This document shows positions 16,338 to 22,330 of a DNA stretch of 22,330 bases, piece by piece. A program made the translations under genes and the position numbers. The notes below the pieces were generated by a model. It worked only from the letters and a program-made list of their open reading frames with translations, did no database searches and was not told where the DNA came from. Each line of letters opens with the position of its first letter. Within the stretch, counting starts at the first letter, position 1. The stretch lies in NCBI GenBank assembly GCA_964652075.1, contig CAZYZQ010000027.1, positions 1 to 22,330 on the forward strand, written 5' to 3'. Source of the DNA: CAZYZQ01 sp964652075. GTDB taxonomy: Bacteria > Bacillota > Clostridia > Oscillospirales > Oscillospiraceae.

Positions 16338-17092
16338 TGCTGGCAAAACGTATCATCCCATGTCTGGATGTGAAGAACGGCCGTGTTGTCAAGGGTGTGA
16401 ATTTCGTCGGCCTGCGCGACGCGGGCGACCCGGTGGAACTGGCGAAGTTCTACTCTGATCAGGGTGCGGACGAGGTTGTCTTTCTGGATATCACCGCGAC
16501 CAGCGACGCGCGCAAGTCGGTTGTTGACGTCATTGAGCGGACAGGGCGGAAGGTCTTTGTCCCGCTGACGGTTGGCGGCGGCATCCGCACGGTCGATGAT
16601 TTTCAGGAGATCCTGCGCGCGGGCGCGGATAAAATTTCCGTGAACTCCGCCGCCGTCAAAAACCCGCAGCTCATCGCGCAGGCGGCGGAAAAGTTCGGCA
16701 GCCAGTGCGTTGTGCTGGCCATTGACGGCAAAAGCCGCCCGGAGGGCGGCTGGGAGGTCGTGATTGCCGGCGGGCGGATTCGCACCGGGATCGACGTGCT
16801 GGAATGGGCCAAGGAGGGCGAGCGCCTCGGCGCGGGCGAGATCCTGCTCACCAGCATGGACGCCGACGGCACGAAAGCCGGCTTCGATATTCCCATGACG
16901 AAGGCCGTGACGGAAGCCGTCCGCATCCCTGTGATCGCGTCCGGTGGCTGCGGGAGCCTTGAGCATTTTGCTGAGGTATTTGAAAAGACAAACTGCGACG
17001 CGGCACTGGCGGCGAGCCTGTTCCACTTTGGGGAACTGACTGTTCCGCAGGTCAAGGACTATCTGCGCGCGCGCGGAATTCCGGTGAGGTGA
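16337..17092 (+). CDS. hisF: Imidazole glycerol phosphate synthase, cyclase subunit
   Basis: Uses ammonia from HisH to convert PRFAR to imidazole glycerol phosphate and AICAR. The 251-residue TIM barrel starts MLAKRIIPCLD with catalytic D11; the second catalytic Asp is D130 in LAIDGK. Phosphate loops are TVGGGIRT and IASGGCGS. A GTG one codon upstream (16334) would give a GTGA overlap with hisA. ATG at 16337 is preferred because it gives the standard family N-terminus and a better distance (7 bases) from GGGGG at 16325-16329. The end of the gene contains the hisI ribosome-binding site. Confidence 0.97.
   Translation: MLAKRIIPCLDVKNGRVVKGVNFVGLRDAGDPVELAKFYSDQGADEVVFLDITATSDARKSVVDVIERTGRKVFVPLTVGGGIRTVDDFQEILRAGADKISVNSAAVKNPQLIAQAAEKFGSQCVVLAIDGKSRPEGGWEVVIAGGRIRTGIDVLEWAKEGERLGAGEILLTSMDADGTKAGFDIPMTKAVTEAVRIPVIASGGCGSLEHFAEVFEKTNCDAALAASLFHFGELTVPQVKDYLRARGIPVR
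17085..17092 (+). promoter_or_regulatory. Ribosome-binding site deciding the hisI start
   Basis: GAGGTGAG, close to the full anti-Shine-Dalgarno complement, overlaps the hisF stop and lies 5 bases before ATG at 17098. The in-frame GTG at 17089 sits inside this element and has no site of its own, so it is a poor start. Confidence 0.65.
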
Positions 17093-17097
17093 GTGCG

Positions 17098-17430
17098 ATG
17101 GAGTTTGAGCTGAACCGTCTGTTCCAGAAATCGGAGCTGATTCCCGTCATCATTCAGGACGTGGCGACAAAGGATATCCTGATGCTCGGCTTTACCAACC
17201 GTGAGGCTGTGGAGCTGACGCTGAAAACGAAAACTGCGTGGTTCTGGAGCCGCAGCCGCCAGAAATTGTGGCAGAAGGGCGAAAGCTCCGGGAATTTCCT
17301 GCTCGTGAAGAAAATCGTCACGGACTGCGACACGGACACGCTGCTCTATTTCTGTGAGCCGAAGGGGCCGACGTGCCACACCGGCGCGCGCAGCTGCTTC
17401 TTTGAGGAGATTTGGGAGGAAACAACATGA
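17098..17430 (+). CDS. hisI: Phosphoribosyl-AMP cyclohydrolase
   Basis: Third pathway step, opening the adenine ring of phosphoribosyl-AMP; needs zinc and magnesium. The 110-residue protein is the monofunctional form and is not fused to HisE as in many other bacteria. It shows the family block ATKDILMLGFTNREA, TAWFWSRSRQKLWQKGE, the acidic metal site DCDTDT, and the zinc cysteines in GPTCHTGARSCF. A GTG start at 17089 would add three residues. The stop overlaps the hisE ATG (ATGA). Confidence 0.95.
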   Translation: MEFELNRLFQKSELIPVIIQDVATKDILMLGFTNREAVELTLKTKTAWFWSRSRQKLWQKGESSGNFLLVKKIVTDCDTDTLLYFCEPKGPTCHTGARSCFFEEIWEETT

Positions 17431-18044
17431 GCGTTCAGCAGGAGCTGCGCGACCAGTATGCGGTCGCGCGTGCCCGCCGCGAGGACGGCGGCGGGGAAAA
17501 GTCCTATACAAGCTATCTCTATGCGGCGGGACTCGACAAAATCCTCAAAAAATGCGGCGAGGAGACTTTTGAGGCTGTCATTGCCGCCAAGGAGGATGAT
17601 GAGGGCGAGCTGGTCGGGGAACTGAACGACGTGCTCTATCATGTCACAGTTCTGCTGTGCCTGCAAAACGTACCGTTTGACGCGGTGCTGGATGCGCTGA
17701 ATACCCGCTGCCAGACACAGGGTCAGACGGTGGACGCGCTCTTTTCGGTCATTGAAATGCGCGCGCGGTCTGACGATCCGGACTCCTATACGGCGTACCT
17801 GTTCCGCGAGGGGCTGGACAAGATCCTGAAAAAAGTCGGCGAGGCATGCAGCCTGCTGCTTATCGCCGCGAAAAATGAGAACGGCACAGAGGTTGCGGCA
17901 CAGACAGCGAACCTCATGTACCACCTGATGGCGATGATGGTCTGCAGGGGCACGGCGCCGGCTGCGCTCGAGGCGGAGCTTGTCCGCCGCAGCCGGAAGA
18001 CCGGCAACCTGAAGACCTTCCACACGACGAACCAGAACACCTGA
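17427..18044 (+). CDS. hisE: Phosphoribosyl-ATP pyrophosphatase, tandem two-domain form
   Basis: Second pathway step: hydrolyses phosphoribosyl-ATP to phosphoribosyl-AMP and PPi. The 205-residue product is about twice the usual HisE length because it holds two PRA-PH (MazG-like all-alpha) domains. Domain 1 (about 1-95) has SYTSYL, GLDKILKK (35-42), and the acidic metal set E45, E46, E49, then E65 and D68 before LYH. Domain 2 (about 103-190) repeats SYTAYL and GLDKILKK (129-136). Its acidic set is lost: GEACSL replaces GEExxE at 138-143, and the ELND of domain 1 (65-68) is QTAN at 159-162. Domain 1 is inferred to be catalytic and domain 2 structural. ATG 17427 overlaps the hisI stop, with GGGAGGA 6 bases upstream. 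A TTG at 17412 is rejected. Confidence 0.9.
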   Translation: MSVQQELRDQYAVARARREDGGGEKSYTSYLYAAGLDKILKKCGEETFEAVIAAKEDDEGELVGELNDVLYHVTVLLCLQNVPFDAVLDALNTRCQTQGQTVDALFSVIEMRARSDDPDSYTAYLFREGLDKILKKVGEACSLLLIAAKNENGTEVAAQTANLMYHLMAMMVCRGTAPAALEAELVRRSRKTGNLKTFHTTNQNT

Positions 18045-18057
18045 GGGGGAGAACACC

Positions 18058-19059
18058 ATGCGGCTCGAGCCATACTGGCAGCAGGCGCGCCGCCATGTTT
18101 CCCGCACGTTTCTCGGCTATGCCTGCTTTATGCTTGTCACGTTTCTGGTGGTCAACGGCGCGGCATTGGGGATCTATGCGCTCTGGCCCGGTATTGAGCT
18201 CCCGGCATGGGGGCAGTTCCTGCTCTCTATGGGCAGTATGTATGCCGTCGCGCTGCCGGTTTCCCTGCTGATCTGGCGCAGGTGCCGGGCGCGTGCGCCG
18301 GAAAAGCACCGGATGCGTCTCTACCAGCTCGGCCTGTCACTTGTGATGGCTGTCTCGCTGCTCTATCTCGGCAGCTGGGCGGGCATGGCGCTGGCGTCGG
18401 CGCTTGAAGCAATTACCGGCGCGCAGGCAGGCAACGCGGTTTCAGACCTGTTGGGAGAATCGTCCCTTTGGAGCAGCCTGCTGTTTGCGGTGCTGATCGG
18501 CCCGGCCTGTGAAGAACTTGTGTTCCGCAAGCTGCTGATCGACCGGATGCGGGTGTTCGGAGATCGCACCGCAATCTGGGCCTCCGGGCTGGCTTTTGGC
18601 CTGTTTCATGGGAACCTGTACCAGTTTTTCTACGCAGCGGCGATCGGCATGCTGCTGGCGTTTCTCTATTGCCGCACCGGCCGGCTGCGCTATCCGATTG
18701 CCATCCATATGCTCGTCAACAGCATCAGCGCGTTTTTCCTGCCGCTGCTGCTGGCACGGCTCAGCCCGGCTGCGATGGAGCTGATGGAGAACCTCTCGCC
18801 GGAGGATCCGGCGTTCAGTGAACAGGTCTCGGCCTATGCCGGCGAGCTTACACCGTATTTCTGCGCGGTTTTCGCAATTTTGCTTGCGGTCGGCGCGGGG
18901 CTTGTACTGCTGATTGCGAACCGGAATCGATTCTGGTGCCAGCCCGGTGAGGTGACGCTGCCGCGCGGCAGACGTGCGCGCGTGCTGGTGCTGAATCTCG
19001 GCGTAGCGCTGTTTGTATTGCTCTGCATCGCGGAAATTGTGATGACATTTTTCGCCTGA
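18058..19059 (+). CDS. CPBP-family intramembrane glutamic-type metalloprotease (CAAX/Abi family)
   Basis: A polytopic membrane protein of 333 residues with about eight hydrophobic segments. The three family motifs are all present: EExxxR at 152-157 (EELVFR), FxxxH at 180-184 (FGLFH) and HxxxN at 217-221 (HMLVN). These form the putative active site of Rce1/CPBP proteases. Relatives process prenylated proteins, or in bacteria handle bacteriocin maturation or self-immunity, but the substrate here is unknown. It starts 13 bases after hisE, with GAGGGGGAG as ribosome-binding site, so it is almost certainly co-transcribed with the histidine operon. No peptide-precursor gene lies beside it. A bidirectional terminator closes the operon. 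Confidence 0.88.
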   Translation: MRLEPYWQQARRHVSRTFLGYACFMLVTFLVVNGAALGIYALWPGIELPAWGQFLLSMGSMYAVALPVSLLIWRRCRARAPEKHRMRLYQLGLSLVMAVSLLYLGSWAGMALASALEAITGAQAGNAVSDLLGESSLWSSLLFAVLIGPACEELVFRKLLIDRMRVFGDRTAIWASGLAFGLFHGNLYQFFYAAAIGMLLAFLYCRTGRLRYPIAIHMLVNSISAFFLPLLLARLSPAAMELMENLSPEDPAFSEQVSAYAGELTPYFCAVFAILLAVGAGLVLLIANRNRFWCQPGEVTLPRGRRARVLVLNLGVALFVLLCIAEIVMTFFA

Positions 19060-19095
19060 AAAAGACCGCCACAGGATTTTCCTGCGGCGGTTTTG
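19060..19095. terminator. Bidirectional intrinsic terminator between convergent genes
   Basis: ACCGCC (19065-19070) pairs with GGCGGT (19086-19091), and CAGG (19072-19075) with CCTG (19081-19084). One A-C mismatch separates the two helices, and ATTTT forms the loop. A T-run follows on the plus strand, and the A-run before it gives a T-run on the minus strand. It therefore serves both the his operon and the convergent membrane-protein gene. Confidence 0.85.
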
Positions 19096-19112
19096 AAATA
19101 GTTTGGCATATT

Positions 19113-19571
19113 CTACAGAAAGATGCTGATGCCGTAGCTCAGGCAGGTCATGATAAAGGCGGCGACGCAGAGCCCAAGAAAAATGGCAGGCAAAGCGCGG
19201 CGCAGCCGCATATCCATAAGCCCCGCGACCAGCGCGCCTGTCCAGGCGCCCGTTCCCGGAAGAGGGACGGCAACAAGCAGGAACAGTCCGGCGGTCTGGT
19301 ATTTCTTATATAGATTCAATTTTTTCTGCGCATGCTGTGTCATAAAATGAGAGACGCGCGTCAAAAATTTGCCGCGCCCGTCCATCCAGATAAGCAGTTT
19401 TCGGATAAAAAGGACAATAAAAGGCGCGGGCAAAAGATTGCACAGCACGCACAACAGCAGCATCGGGATCAGCGGCATATCCATGGCGACGGCCATGGGG
19501 ATGCCGGCGCGCAGCTCCAGCACCGGCGTCATGCAGACAAGGCAGAGGAAGAGAAACGATCGTATGGACAC
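19113..19571 (-). CDS. Small multidrug export family protein (COG2426-like membrane protein)
   Basis: A 152-residue integral membrane protein. Family hallmarks are LELRAGIPMAVAM near the N-terminus and the PLPGTGAWTGALVAGLM block around residues 105-120. The hydrophobic stretches fit three to four membrane helices. 'Small multidrug export' is the family's database-style name; I know of no firm transport evidence, so the function is open. The start is GTG at 19571, with AAGGAG (plus-strand 19579-19584) 7 bases upstream and a strong promoter at 19604-19632. An ATG about ten codons in would remove part of the first helix. It is a single-gene unit, convergent with the his operon and divergent from the ThuA-like gene. 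Confidence 0.82.
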   Translation of the reverse strand: MSIRSFLFLCLVCMTPVLELRAGIPMAVAMDMPLIPMLLLCVLCNLLPAPFIVLFIRKLLIWMDGRGKFLTRVSHFMTQHAQKKLNLYKKYQTAGLFLLVAVPLPGTGAWTGALVAGLMDMRLRRALPAIFLGLCVAAFIMTCLSYGISIFL

Positions 19572-19603
19572 GGGGCGGCTCCTTTCAGCGGAGGATTGCT
19601 TCC

Positions 19604-19632
19604 ATTATACACGCCATGACTGCGGTTGTCCA
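19604..19632 (-). promoter_or_regulatory. Sigma-A promoter for the small membrane protein gene
   Basis: On the minus strand TGGACA (19627-19632) and a perfect TATAAT (19604-19609) are 17 bases apart. The leader is about 25 bases. Confidence 0.8.
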
Positions 19633-19702
19633 GCGGAAGGGGACGAACTTCACAAAATGGGCATATCTATTTTGACAGTTCTTACAAATTATTCCGGATT
19701 CC

Positions 19703-19731
19703 TCGACGCGGCACAGAAAAGCTGCTATAAT
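19703..19731 (+). promoter_or_regulatory. Promoter for the ThuA-like gene
   Basis: A perfect TATAAT (19726-19731) has TCGACG (19703-19708) 17 bases upstream. A separate TTGACA at 19672-19677 has no good -10 partner at the right distance. The leader would be about 30 bases. Confidence 0.65.
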
Positions 19732-19768
19732 GGAAAGGCGGATTACCAAATATAAAGGAGTGAAACCC

Positions 19769-20602
19769 ATGGAGAAGCTGAAAATTCTTCTTGTGACCGG
19801 TATGGTCACGGAGGAGCACCCGTACCGCAGCATCAACAAAATGCTCTATGAGGTGCTGGAGGCAACCGGCCGCTTTGAAGTGAAGGTGGTGGAGGAGTTC
19901 CGCTACGCCACGCTGGATATGATGAACCTCTATGACGCGATCCTCATCAACTACGACGGCAAACATTGGCCGACGGACAAGGCGCGGCGGTTCGGTGAAA
20001 TGACGGAGGAAAACCTCTATGCCTACGCCAAAGAGGGGAAGGGCCTGATCTTCTACCACTCGTCGATCTGGATCGACGACGATTGGCCCGAGGAGTTCAA
20101 GAATTTGCTCGGCGGCACCTGCTCGATGAAGAAGGGCAGCCGCCGCGCGCCGAACGGCGATTTCGCGGTCAAGAACGCGAACCCGACCCACCCGATCATG
20201 CAGGGGATCGACGAGCAATTTCTGGTGGTGGAAGAGGATCATTTTACGCCGATCTACTGGCAGCCCGGCGCCAAGGTTGAGGTGCTTGCGACCGTTTTCG
20301 ATGATCTTGAGCAGTACGTCAAGGCCGACTTCCCGCCGAAGCACCATCCGGTCGCGATTCCCGAGGGCAAGCTCGAACTGATGGATGGCGTCAACACCGA
20401 TACGGCGGTGGCATGGACAAACGATTATCACGGCGGCCGCGTCTTTGTCTGCGGGATCGGCCATGGCGACGGGACGATCAAGCGCTTTAATTTCCTCGGT
20501 ATGTTTGTCCGAGGGGTGGAGTGGGCTGCTTCCGGCGAGGTGACGCTGGGCAAGCCCGACCGCAGCGGCGACAACCGCCTGCGTCCCTGGCCGTTCTATT
20601 GA
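19769..20602 (+). CDS. ThuA-like domain protein
   Basis: A 277-residue soluble protein with no signal peptide. It has the ThuA/glutamine-amidotransferase-like fold features: an initial beta strand LKILLVTG, YDAILINYDG, then GKGLIFYHSS, and later GRVFVCGIGHGDG near the C-terminus. The middle DFAVKNANPTHPIMQGI segment is also typical of ThuA-like proteins. The family was named for trehalose utilisation, and members often sit in sugar-degradation loci, but the enzymatic role is mostly unproven. Here it stands alone with its own promoter and terminator and no sugar gene in sight, so the substrate cannot be inferred. ATG 19769 follows AAAGGAG; a longer in-frame reading from 19730 lacks a ribosome-binding site. 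Confidence 0.85.
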   Translation: MEKLKILLVTGMVTEEHPYRSINKMLYEVLEATGRFEVKVVEEFRYATLDMMNLYDAILINYDGKHWPTDKARRFGEMTEENLYAYAKEGKGLIFYHSSIWIDDDWPEEFKNLLGGTCSMKKGSRRAPNGDFAVKNANPTHPIMQGIDEQFLVVEEDHFTPIYWQPGAKVEVLATVFDDLEQYVKADFPPKHHPVAIPEGKLELMDGVNTDTAVAWTNDYHGGRVFVCGIGHGDGTIKRFNFLGMFVRGVEWAASGEVTLGKPDRSGDNRLRPWPFY

Positions 20603-20621
20603 TAAAATACAGCTTTTGCGG

Positions 20622-20651
20622 GCACGGCGCATTTTGCGCCGTGCTTTTTTT
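20622..20651 (+). terminator. Intrinsic terminator of the ThuA-like gene
   Basis: A perfect 10-base-pair stem, GCACGGCGCA (20622-20631) with TGCGCCGTGC (20635-20644), has a TTT loop and is followed by seven T (20645-20651). It is strong and points in the plus direction. Confidence 0.95.
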
Positions 20652-20683
20652 GCGGGTTCCGGCGCATAGAATGCAAAAGGGGG

Positions 20684-20712
20684 TTGCGCCCCATGCAATG
20701 GCCTGCTAAAAT
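20684..20712 (+). promoter_or_regulatory. Probable promoter for feoAB
   Basis: TTGCGC (20684-20689) and TAAAAT (20707-20712) are 17 bases apart, with an extended -10 TG at 20704-20705. The -35 box is flanked by GGGG and CCCC, which could fold or bind a regulator. The leader of about 40 bases is too short for a metal riboswitch, and I see no clear Fur or DtxR/IdeR box. Confidence 0.55.
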
Positions 20713-20758
20713 AGGGGCTGAGAGTTTTCTCGCTTTTTTGACAAAGGGAGACATTTTT

Positions 20759-22330
20759 ATGAAGCTGTCTGAGCTGCAACTGAAAGAGGATGCAGTCATT
20801 GTCCACGTCGGCGGGGAGGGCGCGCTGCGGCGGCACTTTTTTGACATGGGGCTGACGCCCGGCGCGGAGATCACACTGGTCAAGCGCGCGCCGATGGGTG
20901 ACCCGATCGAGGTCGAGATCCGCGGCTATGAGCTGACGCTCCGGCTGGCGGACGCTGAAAAGATTGAGATCCGCGATCCGCACCCGACGGATCACGCGCA
21001 CCGCAGCCGGGAACGCCGGGTGGACGTCGCGCACCCGGGCCGCGGCGAGATGGGCCGTGAGCACCGGCACGAGGTACATGAAGCCCCGGCGATTGCCGAG
21101 GGCGAGCCGATTACCTTTGCCCTTGCTGGCAATCAGAACTCCGGCAAGACGACGCTTTTCAATCAGCTGACCGGCGCGAACCAGCACGTCGGCAATTTTC
21201 CGGGCGTTACGGTTGATCGCAAGGACGGGACCATCCGCAACCATCCGGAGGCGACGGTGACGGACCTGCCGGGCATCTATTCGCTCTCGCCGTATTCCAG
21301 CGAGGAGATCGTGACCCGCGATTTTCTGCTCAAAACGCATCCAACCGGCATTATCAACATTGTGGATGCAACAAATATTGAGCGCAACCTCTTTTTGACC
21401 GTCCAACTGTTGCAGCTGGAGATTCCGGTTGTCGTTGCGCTCAACATGATGGATGAGCTGACGAGCAACGGCGGCGCGGTGCTTGTCAACCAGCTCGAGG
21501 CTGAGCTTGGCGTGCCGGTCGTTCCGATCTCCGCCGCCAAGAACCAAGGCATTGACGAGCTGGTTTCACACGCCGTCCACGTGGCGCGCTATCAGGAAAA
21601 GCCGCGCCGCATCGACATCTGCCGCGCGGACGGCGGGCAGTGCGAGGCGGCAGTTCACCGCTGCGTCCATGCGATCTGCCACCTGATCGAGGATCACGCC
21701 CGGCGCGCGAAGCTGCCGCTGCGCTTCTGCGCGGCCAAGCTGATCGAGGGCGACCCGCTGATTGAGTCGGCGCTGGCGCTGGACGAAAATGAGTCCGACC
21801 TGTTGGGCCATGCGATTGCCGAGCTGGAGCGCGACGCGGGCTTGGATCGTGAGGCGGCAATTGCGGACGCCACGTTCCGGTTTATTGAAAAGCTGACGGA
21901 AGAGACGGTTGTAAAGCCGCACAAGAGCCGTGAGCGGGAGCGCAGCGAACGCATCGACCGGATTCTGACCGGCAAATGGACGGCCATTCCGGCATTTATC
22001 GGCATTATGGCGCTGGTGTTCTGGCTGACCTTCGGGCTGGTCGGCGCGGCGCTTTCAGACCTGTTGGAGTATGGTATCGCCAGCCTGACGGCGCTGTGTG
22101 AGCGTGGGCTGATTGCCGCGCAGATCAACCCGGTTGTCCGGAGCCTGGTGATCGACGGCGTGTTTGCGGGCGTGGGAAGCGTACTCAGCTTTTTGCCGAC
22201 GATTGTCGTGCTGTTCTTCTTCCTGTCCATGCTGGAGGACAGCGGCTACATGGCGCGCGTGGCCTTCGTGATGGATTCGCTTTTGCGCAAGATAGGCCTG
22301 AGCGGGCGTTCGTTTGTGCCCATGCTGATA
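20759..22330 (+). CDS. feoB: FeoA-FeoB fusion, ferrous iron transporter (cut by right edge)
   Basis: Imports Fe(II) across the cytoplasmic membrane under low-oxygen conditions. The window holds 524 codons. Residues 1-73 are a FeoA-like SH3-type domain (HFFDMGLTPGAEI). Residues 75-107 are a linker with seven histidines. The FeoB G domain follows: G1 GNQNSGKTT (124-132), the VGNFPGVTVD switch I, G3 DLPG (169-172), G4 NMMD (229-232) and G5 SAAK. A helical region comes next, and the membrane domain begins near W407. ATG 20759 is preceded by AAAGGGAG. FeoA-FeoB fusions are known in anaerobes; most bacteria encode the two separately. The C-terminal half, with most of the permease, is outside the window. 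Confidence 0.95.
   Translation, partial: MKLSELQLKEDAVIVHVGGEGALRRHFFDMGLTPGAEITLVKRAPMGDPIEVEIRGYELTLRLADAEKIEIRDPHPTDHAHRSRERRVDVAHPGRGEMGREHRHEVHEAPAIAEGEPITFALAGNQNSGKTTLFNQLTGANQHVGNFPGVTVDRKDGTIRNHPEATVTDLPGIYSLSPYSSEEIVTRDFLLKTHPTGIINIVDATNIERNLFLTVQLLQLEIPVVVALNMMDELTSNGGAVLVNQLEAELGVPVVPISAAKNQGIDELVSHAVHVARYQEKPRRIDICRADGGQCEAAVHRCVHAICHLIEDHARRAKLPLRFCAAKLIEGDPLIESALALDENESDLLGHAIAELERDAGLDREAAIADATFRFIEKLTEETVVKPHKSRERERSERIDRILTGKWTAIPAFIGIMALVFWLTFGLVGAALSDLLEYGIASLTALCERGLIAAQINPVVRSLVIDGVFAGVGSVLSFLPTIVVLFFFLSMLEDSGYMARVAFVMDSLLRKIGLSGRSFVPMLI

Noticed and set aside
17427..18044. Frameshift or misassembly causing the double HisE
   Set aside because: The frame is open without interruption, the two halves differ in DNA sequence, and the upstream and downstream overlaps are normal. 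A genuine old duplication fits better than an assembly artefact.
20713..20758. Metal-sensing riboswitch or Fur box upstream of feoAB
   Set aside because: The leader is about 40 bases, too short for the four-way junction of the czcD/NiCo class, and no clear Fur-like palindrome is present.
19682..21547. A 621-codon open frame on the minus strand
   Set aside because: It lies antisense across the ThuA-like and feoAB genes, its translation has no recognisable family pattern, and it is rich in Arg, His and Val as expected for a mirror frame in high-GC DNA. It also crosses the strong plus-strand terminator.
1..22330. CRISPR array, insertion sequence, prophage, tRNA or rRNA
   Set aside because: I read the intergenic gaps and found no regularly spaced repeats, no transposase or integrase motif, no terminal inverted repeats, and no tRNA-like cloverleaf. 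Every long stretch is occupied by a recognised gene.

Overview
The window is high-GC, densely coded bacterial chromosome with strongly G/C-biased third codon positions. The gene set points to a Gram-positive Firmicute of class Clostridia. It has a PolC-type replicative polymerase, a pyrH-frr-uppS-cdsA-dxr-rseP-ispG-polC block, short-form HisG paired with HisZ, and a FeoA-FeoB fusion. A high-GC gut Oscillospiraceae/Ruminococcaceae-type organism is my best inference; the window alone does not prove it.

Layout. (1) Positions 1-445, minus strand: the first 148 codons of glutaminyl-tRNA synthetase, cut by the left edge. (2) 446-752: a divergent AT-rich intergenic region with a recognisable promoter for each side. 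(3) 753-11271, plus strand: pyrH, frr, a strong GC hairpin, then uppS, cdsA, dxr, rseP, ispG and polC. These cover UMP phosphorylation, ribosome recycling, the MEP isoprenoid pathway (Dxr, IspG), undecaprenyl-PP synthesis (UppS), phospholipid activation (CdsA), regulated membrane proteolysis (RseP) and chromosome replication (PolC). (4) 11283-19059, plus strand: a histidine operon, hisZ-hisG-hisD-hisB-hisH-hisA-hisF-hisI-hisE, starting from a near-consensus promoter and ending with a CPBP-family membrane protease gene and a bidirectional terminator. Nearly every junction overlaps by 1-4 bases. hisC and a histidinol-phosphate phosphatase are not in the window. (5) 19113-19571, minus strand: a small membrane protein of the 'small multidrug export' family. 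(6) 19769-20602, plus strand: a monocistronic ThuA-like gene with its own promoter and a textbook terminator. (7) 20759 to the right edge: a FeoA-FeoB fusion ferrous iron transporter, incomplete.

Most of the window is core metabolism in a well-known arrangement. I found no mobile element, CRISPR array, tRNA, rRNA or new defence system. The observations most worth a second look are: the HisE protein, which carries two PRA-PH domains in tandem, the second having lost the acidic catalytic residues; a histidine-rich linker joining FeoA to FeoB; the hairpin between frr and uppS, which may partly uncouple the two halves of the block; and a CPBP protease gene co-transcribed with histidine biosynthesis.
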